Source: an uncultured Syntrophobacteraceae bacterium (GTDB taxonomy: Bacteria > Desulfobacterota > Syntrophobacteria > Syntrophobacterales > Syntrophobacteraceae). Taken from it: a stretch of 8,643 bases of DNA. The stretch is taken from NCBI GenBank assembly GCA_937889795.1, contig CALBZH010000768.1:1-8643 (forward strand), read 5' to 3'. Below the pieces are notes generated by a model. It was not told the origin of the DNA. It ran no database searches and was given only the letters and a program-made list of their open reading frames with translations. A program made the translations under genes and the position numbers. Shown here one piece after another: positions 1 to 5,312 of this stretch (positions are counted from its first letter, which is position 1; every line of letters starts with the position of its first letter).

Positions 1-185
1 ATCAGGATGTTGCAGGTATCGTGTCGGCAGTGTCCCGCCCTGTGAATCGTCCTATGATCGACCGGAGTGAGAGCCAGACGCAGTATAGCAGAGAGGGGTT
101 CAAAGTCAACGCCGCCTGGGGGAGGCCCAAACAGGCTCGACACCCTGAGGAGTGGCGTCTCCAAAGGGGTTTTCACAGAATTCCC

Positions 186-214
186 TTGCATTTCTCGGCG
201 TCTTCGCTTAGCGT
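186..214 (+). promoter_or_regulatory. weak sigma70-like promoter candidate upstream of the CBS gene
   Basis: TTGCAT (186-191) and TAGCGT (209-214) are separated by 17 bp, about 110 bp before the CBS start codon. The -35 matches only partly and the -10 is poor, so this is a candidate chosen by position and spacing. Pairs like this occur by chance. Confidence 0.15.
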
Positions 215-239
215 AGGAGCGGTTTTCATTGGGAGCGCT

Positions 240-261
240 CCGGCTGGGCCGGGGCCCTTTT
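240..261 (+). terminator. possible GC-rich hairpin followed by four T
   Basis: CCGGC (240-244) and GCCGG (248-252) can form a 5-bp stem with a 3-nt loop. GGCCC and then TTTT (258-261) follow. The T-run is short and not directly at the stem base, so this is a poor intrinsic terminator. It could end an upstream transcript or simply be GC-rich leader sequence. Confidence 0.15.
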
Positions 262-321
262 CCGCGCCAGCGACCGATCCGCTTCGCCAAAGCTCCCTAT
301 CCTGCGAGTGGGGATAATGCC

Positions 322-921
322 GTGATTGTCCGCAATTGGATGGCGACCAACGTCGTAACCATCAAGAAGGAAGCTTCCATCCAGGAAGCGTTGTCCCTCA
401 TGAAGCAGGGCTCCATCCGCCATCTGCCGGTTGTGGATTCAACCAAGAATCTCATTGGGTGGGTGACCGACGCGGACCTGCGGGGGGTTCTGATCGCCTC
501 CATGCTGGAAGAGCTCAGTCTTGAAGACGTGATGGTACGCAAGCCGGTCAGGACGCACCCGGAGGCCCCCATCGAGGAAGCGGCACGGCTCCTTCTCGAG
601 AGAAAGATCGGTGGCCTGCCGGTCCTTGAAGGCGACAAGCTGGTGGGGGTCATCACGGTGGTCGATATTCTCTCCGCGTTCATCACCATCCTTGGAATGC
701 TTGGCAATTCCTCCCGGCTGGACGTTAAGATCACTGCCGGGGCAGACCCCTTGGACGAGCTCACGCGCCTCGTCCATGATCACCAGGCCGAGGTTATCAG
801 CATTTGTCATTTGCCAGTCGCCGAAGGAAAGGAGAGCGTTTATTCCTTCCGACTGAAGAAGTGTGATTTGGCTCCAATCGTATCCGCGCTGAAGAAGCGC
901 GGTTTTGAAGTTGCTTCCTGA
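322..921 (+). CDS. AcuB-like protein with two CBS domains and a C-terminal ACT-like domain
   Basis: Probable cytoplasmic adenylate-sensing regulator of 199 aa. CBS domain 1 spans about residues 1-57 and CBS domain 2 about 66-122. Each ends in the nucleotide-contacting pattern T-x-x-D (TDAD at 49-52; TVVD at 112-115), which in CBS pairs typically contacts the ribose of AMP or ATP. Residues about 133-199 look like an ACT-type domain. This CBS-CBS-ACT order is that of AcuB, linked in Bacillus to control of acetyl-CoA synthetase; that role here is inference, supported only by the AMP-forming CoA ligase gene next downstream. I chose the GTG at 322 because the protein then opens with MIVRNWM, typical of the family, and GGGGA (310-314) sits 7 nt upstream. 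The in-frame ATG at 340 would cut into CBS1, and the longer frame from 229 adds an unconserved-looking Arg/Pro-rich tail. A 451-bp gap separates it from the ligase, so it may be transcribed separately. Confidence 0.85.
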   Translation: MIVRNWMATNVVTIKKEASIQEALSLMKQGSIRHLPVVDSTKNLIGWVTDADLRGVLIASMLEELSLEDVMVRKPVRTHPEAPIEEAARLLLERKIGGLPVLEGDKLVGVITVVDILSAFITILGMLGNSSRLDVKITAGADPLDELTRLVHDHQAEVISICHLPVAEGKESVYSFRLKKCDLAPIVSALKKRGFEVAS

Positions 922-986
922 CAAGTTCCTTCTCGGGTTCATCCGCCACTGCCCCAATGCCGATTCGCGGTGACGGACTTAGCTTG

Positions 987-1015
987 TTGCAGATTCTCCT
1001 CATCCTACTTCTAAC
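987..1015 (+). promoter_or_regulatory. weak sigma70-like promoter candidate for the CoA ligase
   Basis: TTGCAG (987-992) and TCTAAC (1010-1015) are 17 bp apart. The -10 matches TATAAT at 4 of 6 positions and the -35 is partial. If used, the ligase mRNA would carry a leader of roughly 350 nt that includes both hairpins and the orphan Shine-Dalgarno sequence. Support is spacing and position only. Confidence 0.2.
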
Positions 1016-1192
1016 TGGGCTCTGATGCGACCGCTCCTGTTCAACGTCCCTCTGCAAACGGACCGAGTTGTCTCGCCTCTTCTCTTTCACCCTGCAGTTC
1101 CGCTTGAGGCTTCATTCCACAAGAGAAGTACCGGACCGGGCGCGCCTTGCATTCCGTTCCAGGGAGTTTCAAAGACTCGTTGCGGGCTCGAC

Positions 1193-1209
1193 GTGTCGTC
1201 TTTCGACAC
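1193..1209 (+). other. 6-bp leader hairpin
   Basis: GTGTCG (1193-1198) and CGACAC (1204-1209) are perfect inverted repeats around the 5-nt loop TCTTT. No T-run follows, so it is not a terminator. It could be an mRNA structure or a small operator upstream of the ligase, or chance. Confidence 0.3.
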
Positions 1210-1241
1210 AGGCTTTCCAGACAATCAAGCCAAGCATGCAG

Positions 1242-1251
1242 AAAGGAGGTG
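1242..1251 (+). other. orphan perfect Shine-Dalgarno sequence
   Basis: AAAGGAGGTG is an extended match to the 16S anti-Shine-Dalgarno sequence, yet no ATG, GTG or TTG lies at a usable distance downstream. The nearest in-frame start, TTG at 1277, is about 27 nt beyond the AGGAGG core. The real ligase ribosome binding site is 115 bp further on. It may be a ribosome standby site, a relic of a lost leader peptide, or chance. Confidence 0.35.
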
Positions 1252-1290
1252 CTGTTCACCAAGGTAAGCGGGAGCGTTGTCTTCCGTCTC

Positions 1291-1312
1291 TGCAGGAGAA
1301 GCGGCTCCTGCA
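1291..1312 (+). promoter_or_regulatory. 8-bp hairpin in the CoA ligase leader
   Basis: TGCAGGAG (1291-1298) and CTCCTGCA (1305-1312) form a perfect 8-bp stem with loop AAGCGG, ending 60 nt before the ligase start codon. The 3' arm CTCCTG (1305-1310) could instead pair with a second CAGGAG copy at 1340-1345, or with the GGAG core of the ligase ribosome binding site. Two alternative folds near the ribosome binding site are therefore possible. A regulatory role is inference. Confidence 0.4.
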
Positions 1313-1357
1313 TGGACGTGGACGAAAACCGAAGAGACCCAGGAGATCCACCATCGC

Positions 1358-1365
1358 AAGGAGGG
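1358..1365 (+). promoter_or_regulatory. strong ribosome binding site of the CoA ligase
   Basis: AAGGAGGG lies 7 nt before the ATG at 1373. It decides the start codon against the in-frame TTG at 1277, which would add a 32-residue low-complexity extension without a well-spaced ribosome binding site. Confidence 0.85.
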
Positions 1366-1372
1366 AACAAGG

Positions 1373-3010
1373 ATGGGCAAGATACCCGAAAATTACTTAC
1401 CCCCGAAGGACACCTGGCCTGAGTATTTGATTCCGGAAGAATTCGCCGATACCCCCACAAAGCTCAACATCGCGGACTTTCTGCTCGATCGACACGTTCG
1501 GGAAGGCAGGGGTGACAACGTCGCCATCAAGTTCATGGACAAGAGCATCACGTATGCCCAGCTCCAGCAGCAGGTCAACAAGTTCGGCAACGCTTTGAAG
1601 GAAGTGGGAGTCGAGCCCCAAGACCGCGTGGGGATCCGGTTGGTGAACTCCCCGCAAGCCATTGTTGCCATTTTTGCCATCGAAAAGATCGGCGCGATTC
1701 CCGTGCCGACTTCTCCTCTGTGGTCGCAGGAAGAAGTGGCCTTCGTGGCGAACAACGCCGAAATGAAATATTTCATCGTCAACGCGCCCCTCCTGGAAGC
1801 CGCGACGAAAGCCAAGCCCGACTTCAAGTTCGGGACGAAGATCATCGTCATCGGGGGCAAGGCGGACGAAGTCAAGGCCGCCGGCGACCTCGCTTTCGAG
1901 GAGATGCTGGAGAAGGGCTCCCCCAGCCTCGAAGCGACGATGCTGGATGCCTTCGACGTCGGCATCATGCTCTACACCTCCGGAACGACAGGGATGCCCA
2001 AGGGCTGCGTCCATTTCGTCCGGCCGGTCGTGATCGAAGCCAAGATCGTCAACAAGTACGTCTACAAGATGAAGCCGGGCGACACGCTGGGCGGAGCCGC
2101 TCCCGTGTCCTTTGCCGCCGGCTTCGGCACCTTCACGCTGCTGCCGTTTGAAGGCGGCGCGGCCATTTCGCTCATTCCCAAGTTCACCCCCACTGAAATG
2201 ATGGAGCTCATCGGCAAGCACAAGATCACCGTGCTCACCGGTCTCCCGACGGCCTACCGGGGCCTCATGAAGTTCCCGGATTTCAAGAAGTACGACATCA
2301 GCTCGATCCGCATGTTCACTTCGGGCGGCGATGCGCTCGGCTCCGAGACCCTCGATGCGTGGCGGGCCCTCACCGGGCTGCCCATTTGGGAAGGCCTCGG
2401 CGGCACCGAGATGCTCCACCTCGTCACCTCCAACACCATGAATGCCGAGCCGGTCCCCAACTCCATCGGTAGAGCGCTCCCCGGTGTCGAGGTGCGCGTG
2501 GTTGATGCCGAAGGCAAGGACTGCAAGCCCGGCGAAATCGGCAGCATGCAGCTCAAGGGCGCTTCCGGAAGCCTCTACTGGAAGCCCTTTGAAGACAACG
2601 AGAAGCTGCTCAAATCCCAGAAGAAGGGTGTGGTCAACGGCTGGAACCAGATGGGCGATGCCGTCTACATGCAGGAAGATGGGAACATCTTCTTCGTCTC
2701 CCGCGAAGACGACATGATCAAGAGCTCCGGCTACCGCATCGGCCCTGCCGAAGTCGAGGAAGCCATCGCCAAGCACCCCGCCATCGCGGACGTGGGTGTC
2801 GTCGGTGTTCCCGATCCCGACAAGGGGCAGATCACCAAGGCGGTCATCGTGCTCAAGCCCGGCTTCGAGGGCGGCGAGAAGCTGAACGATGAGCTGAAAG
2901 AGTTCCTCAAGGAGCACATCGCCATCTACAAGCTCCCCAGAGTGTTCGAATATTTGGATGTGCTGCCTAGAACCCCCACGGGTAAGCTGCTGCGCCGCAA
3001 ACTGCGCTAG
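1373..3010 (+). CDS. AMP-forming acyl/aryl-CoA ligase, benzoate-CoA ligase-like
   Basis: Cytoplasmic ATP-dependent carboxylate-CoA ligase of the ANL superfamily, 545 aa, full length. It forms an acyl-AMP from a carboxylic acid and ATP, then transfers the acyl group to CoA, releasing AMP. Visible motifs are the P-loop YTSGTTGMPKG (201-211), the A5 motif GLGGTEMLH (341-349), the ATP-ribose Asp in GWNQMGD (D429), the hinge region REDDMIKSSGYRIGP (444-458) and the A10 motif PRTPTGK with catalytic Lys538. The TEMLH version of A5 resembles benzoate- and 2-aminobenzoate-CoA ligases, while SGYRIGP in the hinge is more like medium-chain acyl-CoA synthetases. The exact acid is therefore open: an aromatic, alicyclic or short/medium-chain acid. 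The start is fixed by AAGGAGGG 7 nt upstream. Codon use is strongly biased (Lys nearly always AAG, Ile mostly ATC), more so than in the transporter genes, suggesting high expression. Two tandem terminators follow. Confidence 0.93.
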   Translation: MGKIPENYLPPKDTWPEYLIPEEFADTPTKLNIADFLLDRHVREGRGDNVAIKFMDKSITYAQLQQQVNKFGNALKEVGVEPQDRVGIRLVNSPQAIVAIFAIEKIGAIPVPTSPLWSQEEVAFVANNAEMKYFIVNAPLLEAATKAKPDFKFGTKIIVIGGKADEVKAAGDLAFEEMLEKGSPSLEATMLDAFDVGIMLYTSGTTGMPKGCVHFVRPVVIEAKIVNKYVYKMKPGDTLGGAAPVSFAAGFGTFTLLPFEGGAAISLIPKFTPTEMMELIGKHKITVLTGLPTAYRGLMKFPDFKKYDISSIRMFTSGGDALGSETLDAWRALTGLPIWEGLGGTEMLHLVTSNTMNAEPVPNSIGRALPGVEVRVVDAEGKDCKPGEIGSMQLKGASGSLYWKPFEDNEKLLKSQKKGVVNGWNQMGDAVYMQEDGNIFFVSREDDMIKSSGYRIGPAEVEEAIAKHPAIADVGVVGVPDPDKGQITKAVIVLKPGFEGGEKLNDELKEFLKEHIAIYKLPRVFEYLDVLPRTPTGKLLRRKLR

Positions 3011-3027
3011 CGGTTGCACGGACCGGC

Positions 3028-3049
3028 GGATTCTGTCGGCAGAATTTTT
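3028..3049 (+). terminator. weak intrinsic terminator, first of two
   Basis: ATTCTG (3030-3035) and CAGAAT (3040-3045) form a 6-bp stem with the 4-nt loop TCGG, which two G-U pairs at the base (3028-3029 with 3046-3047) could lengthen. A run of five T ends at 3049. It starts 18 bp after the ligase stop codon. The stem is AT-rich and weak, so it is probably an accessory to the stronger hairpin that follows. Confidence 0.4.
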
Positions 3050-3066
3050 CGATCACACTACGACTT

Positions 3067-3095
3067 ACCCCCGCCCCAAGCGGGGGTTTGTTTTT
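3067..3095 (+). terminator. strong intrinsic terminator after the CoA ligase
   Basis: CCCCCGC (3068-3074) and GCGGGGG (3080-3086), plus an A-T pair at the base, form an 8-bp GC-rich stem with loop CCCAA. TTTGTTTTT (3087-3095) follows, which is textbook Rho-independent architecture. It stands only 12 bp before the start codon of the next gene and directly abuts that gene's ribosome binding site. It therefore lies inside the next gene's leader unless transcription starts between them, for which there is no room. Confidence 0.85.
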
Positions 3096-3096
3096 C

Positions 3097-3103
3097 AGGA
3101 GGG
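3097..3103 (+). promoter_or_regulatory. ribosome binding site of the MBL-fold gene
   Basis: AGGAGGG lies 4 nt before the ATG at 3108 and begins one base after the terminator T-run. It supports the ATG at 3108 over an upstream in-frame extension that would run through the terminator. Confidence 0.75.
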
Positions 3104-3107
3104 TACC

Positions 3108-3950
3108 ATGGAGTTCAAAGTCACGGTTCTTTGCGAGAACACGGTCCCCAATCCGGGCCTCCTGGGTGAGCACGGATTCGCTGCGTACGTCGAAACCCCT
3201 TCAGGAAACATCCTGTTCGACACCGGGCAGGGTTTCACTCTGGTGCAGAATTCCCTGCGCCTCCAAAAGGACCTTCGCCACGTGACTCAAGTGGTCCTGA
3301 GCCACGGTCACTTCGATCATACGGGCGGCCTTGTCGCTTTCCTTGGGCTCCATGGACCCTGTGACATCGTGGCGCACCCGGATGTATTGAGTGAGCGCTT
3401 CCGCTGGATGCCGGTGGGCAATGAGGAAAAGCCCGTTTCTATCGGCATTCCTTGGCGGGAAGCATACCTCACGACACGGGGGGCACGGTTCCGATGGCAA
3501 ACCACTTTCACCGAGATTTCCGAAAACGTTTTTGTTACCGGGGAAGTGCCACGCAAGACGTCCTTCGAGACGGGTGACCCTAAATTCGTCGTCCGCAAAG
3601 ACGGGAACTGGGTCCCCGACCCCTTTCTGGACGATTACAGCATGGTGCTGAAGACACCCAAAGGCCTCGTCGTGATCCTCGGCTGCGCTCACGCAGGGGT
3701 CATCAACATCCTGAATCACGCCCGGGAGAGCTCGGGAGAGGAGCGCGTCTTTGCCGTCCTGGGAGGAACCCACCTGGGCTTCTCGCCACAGGACCAGCTC
3801 AATGCCACGATTCCACTCCTCAAAGAAGCCAACGTTCAGGTGCTGGCCACGAGCCATTGTACGGGTATGGGTCCCATCGCCCGGCTGGCTTCAGAATTCC
3901 AGAGCGGATTCGCCTTCGGCCACGTGGGCTACGTGCTGAACGTGGCGTGA
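3108..3950 (+). CDS. MBL-fold metallohydrolase, COG1237 type
   Basis: Predicted soluble cytoplasmic metal-dependent hydrolase of the metallo-beta-lactamase superfamily, 280 aa, no signal peptide. The metal-binding motif HGHFDH is at 66-71 (H66, H68, D70, H71). Further likely ligands or family motifs are D38 in LFDTG, H195 in GCAHAG, H222 in GGTHLG and H250 in SHCTG. The order and spacing fit the COG1237 group, often annotated as 7,8-dihydropterin-6-yl-methyl-4-(beta-D-ribofuranosyl)aminobenzene 5'-phosphate synthase after archaeal members in methanopterin synthesis. That name should not be transferred here: nothing else in the window suggests pterin synthesis. Its substrate is unknown; a role beside the CoA ligase or importer is guesswork. 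The gene follows a strong terminator directly, so it must rely on read-through or on a promoter upstream of that hairpin. The next gene starts about 120 bp downstream. Confidence 0.85.
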   Translation: MEFKVTVLCENTVPNPGLLGEHGFAAYVETPSGNILFDTGQGFTLVQNSLRLQKDLRHVTQVVLSHGHFDHTGGLVAFLGLHGPCDIVAHPDVLSERFRWMPVGNEEKPVSIGIPWREAYLTTRGARFRWQTTFTEISENVFVTGEVPRKTSFETGDPKFVVRKDGNWVPDPFLDDYSMVLKTPKGLVVILGCAHAGVINILNHARESSGEERVFAVLGGTHLGFSPQDQLNATIPLLKEANVQVLATSHCTGMGPIARLASEFQSGFAFGHVGYVLNVA

Positions 3951-3995
3951 TCCGGGCCAAGCCTTGTTGCGGAGCGATTGCTTTCGAACGGCAAT

Positions 3996-4004
3996 TGTTA
4001 TATG
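3996..4004 (+). promoter_or_regulatory. possible extended -10 promoter for the transporter operon
   Basis: TGT-TATATG (3996-4004) matches the extended -10 pattern TGn followed by a hexamer with TATA at its first four positions. A loose -35-like TTGCTT lies at 3978-3983 with a short 15-bp spacer. It is flanked by the direct repeat CGATTGC (3975-3981 and 4011-4017), with the inverted element GCAAT at 3991-3995, so an operator is conceivable. Transcription would begin near 4011, upstream of the substrate-binding protein gene. Confidence 0.3.
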
Positions 4005-4071
4005 CGAGAACGATTGCAAGATCGTCATCATGGGCACGCTTACGTTGTGCAAATCGAAGAGGAAATCGGAG

Positions 4072-5286
4072 GTGGACGCGAAAACGCACACCAGCCAGGC
4101 CCTTGTCCTGCTCCGGACGGCTGCGGTCGTCTTACTCGCCCTGTTCGTGCTTGCCGTGCTTCCGACCGCGCTGCCGGCCCAGTCAGCCGCGGTTCGGATT
4201 GGCGAAATCGACCCCTTGACCGGCAAACTGGCCAAGCATGGCACCGAGATTCACGAAGGCATCGTTGCGGCGGTGGAGGAGATCAACCAACGGGGCGGCA
4301 TCCTCGGACGCCCCGTTGAGCTGGCCTTCCGAGACGACCAGAGCCTGCCCGAGACCGCCATCAATCAAGCTGAGGATCTCTTGTACCGGGAAAACGTTCT
4401 GGGGCTCGTCGGAGGCTACGTGGACTCCCTGGTCGCTCCAGTGAGTGAGCTTGCCGCCAAGCACCGCATTCCTTATGTCGCCTCCGCCAGCCTCCAGCGG
4501 TCTTTGACCCAAGGACGTCACAATCCGTACTTCTTTCGGGTTGCTCACCTGGACGGCATTGTTCGTCCTCTCTGCGGGTTCGTGACAAACGTATTAAAGG
4601 CAAGGTCGATCGCAATCCTTCACTCGGCGACCCCGGGCTCCACGGAATTCGCGGAGGAGATTCGTGCCTGCCTCGAGGCAGCCCATCTTCCGGTGACCCT
4701 TTTCGAGAAATTCCGGCCCGGCTCGCACGACTTTTCGGCCTTTCTCATGAAAGCGCGACAAGCCGCCGTTGACACGCTGATCTGCGGCGGATTTCTTCCC
4801 GACCACTTGATGCTGGTGCGTCAATTGAAAGACCAACGCATCCCCGTCAGACACTACATTGGACCGTGGGGTGTGGCGTACGGATCGTTCATCGAGGAAA
4901 TGGGGCGGGACAGCGAAGGTCTTCTGGGGATGTGCGCGTGGAATCCGGGGATCACGCGACCGGGCACCGACGAACAATCCCAGGCTTTTGTTGAGCGCTT
5001 CCGAGCTCGCTTCAAGAAATCCCCGAATTCCACCACCATGCACGGGTATGTGTCCGCACGGGCTCTCCTTGCCGCCATCGAATCAGTCGCGACCACATCA
5101 ACGCCTCTGACAGGGGAAGCGATTGCGGCGAAGCTGAGAACCGTCGACATCGCCACACCCATGGAGCGCCTGGCTTTTGACGAGCAGGGAGACCCCAAGG
5201 ACTATCACCAGGTCATTGTTCAGATCCAAAATGGAAAGATGGTCGCCATTTATCCTCCCGAACGGGCGACCGGCAAGCTGGAATAA
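4072..5286 (+). CDS. LIV/HAAT-family ABC transporter substrate-binding protein
   Basis: Periplasmic receptor of about 404 aa that captures the ligand and delivers it to LivH/LivM. From the chosen start it has a short N-region, a strongly hydrophobic stretch (about residues 16-31) and a likely signal peptidase I site near residues 36-39 (PAQSA). The mature part opens VRIGEIDPLTGKLAKHG and continues with GIVAAVEEINQRGGILGRPVEL, the classic Peripla_BP_6 (type 1 binding fold) opening. It ends with FDEQGDPKDYHQVIVQIQNGKMV, the usual C-terminal strand pattern. Ligands of this family include branched-chain amino acids, amides and aromatic or other carboxylic acids; the sequence alone does not decide. 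I prefer GTG at 4072 (AGAGGA at 4058-4063, 8-nt spacing, good signal peptide). ATG at 4030 adds 14 residues with no clear ribosome binding site, and TTG at 3964 is less likely. No lipobox Cys is seen. First gene of the importer operon. Confidence 0.9.
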   Translation: MDAKTHTSQALVLLRTAAVVLLALFVLAVLPTALPAQSAAVRIGEIDPLTGKLAKHGTEIHEGIVAAVEEINQRGGILGRPVELAFRDDQSLPETAINQAEDLLYRENVLGLVGGYVDSLVAPVSELAAKHRIPYVASASLQRSLTQGRHNPYFFRVAHLDGIVRPLCGFVTNVLKARSIAILHSATPGSTEFAEEIRACLEAAHLPVTLFEKFRPGSHDFSAFLMKARQAAVDTLICGGFLPDHLMLVRQLKDQRIPVRHYIGPWGVAYGSFIEEMGRDSEGLLGMCAWNPGITRPGTDEQSQAFVERFRARFKKSPNSTTMHGYVSARALLAAIESVATTSTPLTGEAIAAKLRTVDIATPMERLAFDEQGDPKDYHQVIVQIQNGKMVAIYPPERATGKLE

Positions 5287-5312
5287 ATGCGCCAGGATTC
5301 TCGGAAGCACCC

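Larger units (their letters stand above)
1..321. other. non-coding upstream region
   Basis: No convincing gene is visible here. A 98-codon reading frame (21-317) has an Arg/Ser/Pro-rich translation with no recognisable domain and no good ribosome binding site. The stretch contains a perfect 10-bp palindrome (GGAGCGCTCC, 232-241) and a short GC hairpin next to it, plus a weak promoter-like pair at 186-214. It is probably the intergenic or leader region of the CBS gene, possibly including the 3' end of whatever lies upstream of the window. Confidence 0.5.
922..1372. other. 451-bp intergenic and leader region before the CoA ligase
   Basis: No believable gene is seen on either strand: frames of 80-139 codons here have Arg/Ser/Cys-rich translations and start without ribosome binding sites. 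The region is long for this compact neighbourhood and probably holds the ligase promoter and a structured 5' leader. Visible elements are a weak promoter-like pair (987-1015), a 6-bp hairpin (1193-1209), an orphan Shine-Dalgarno sequence (1242-1251), an 8-bp hairpin (1291-1312) and the ligase ribosome binding site (1358-1365). No clear intrinsic terminator follows the CBS gene. I recognise no known riboswitch class. Confidence 0.55.

Noticed and set aside
21..317. 98-codon + strand frame upstream of the CBS gene
   Set aside because: No ribosome binding site and no recognisable domain; composition looks like translated non-coding sequence.
313..318. GATAAT as a -10 box just before the CBS start
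   Set aside because: No -35 at proper spacing, and a start from it would give an almost leaderless mRNA that would not include the probable ribosome binding site.
439..957. 172-codon - strand frame antisense to the CBS gene
   Set aside because: Shadow of the CBS gene; no protein-like motifs.
1079..1128. 8-bp inverted repeat CTTCTCTT/AAGAGAAG with a 34-nt loop
   Set aside because: With so long a loop such a pair is expected by chance in a region of this size, and no T-run or other signal accompanies it.
1277..1372. 32-residue N-terminal extension of the ligase from TTG at 1277
   Set aside because: The ATG at 1373 has an ideal ribosome binding site, and the extension is unlike other ligases and contains the leader hairpin.
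1041..1460. 139-codon - strand frame covering the ligase leader
   Set aside because: Ser/Arg/Cys-rich, no domain, no ribosome binding site, and it overlaps the start of the ligase.
1397..3019. 540-codon open frame on the - strand antisense to the CoA ligase
   Set aside because: It mirrors a GC-biased coding gene; its translation is a His/Asp/Gly/Leu-rich string with no domain, and the + strand gene has all motifs of its family.
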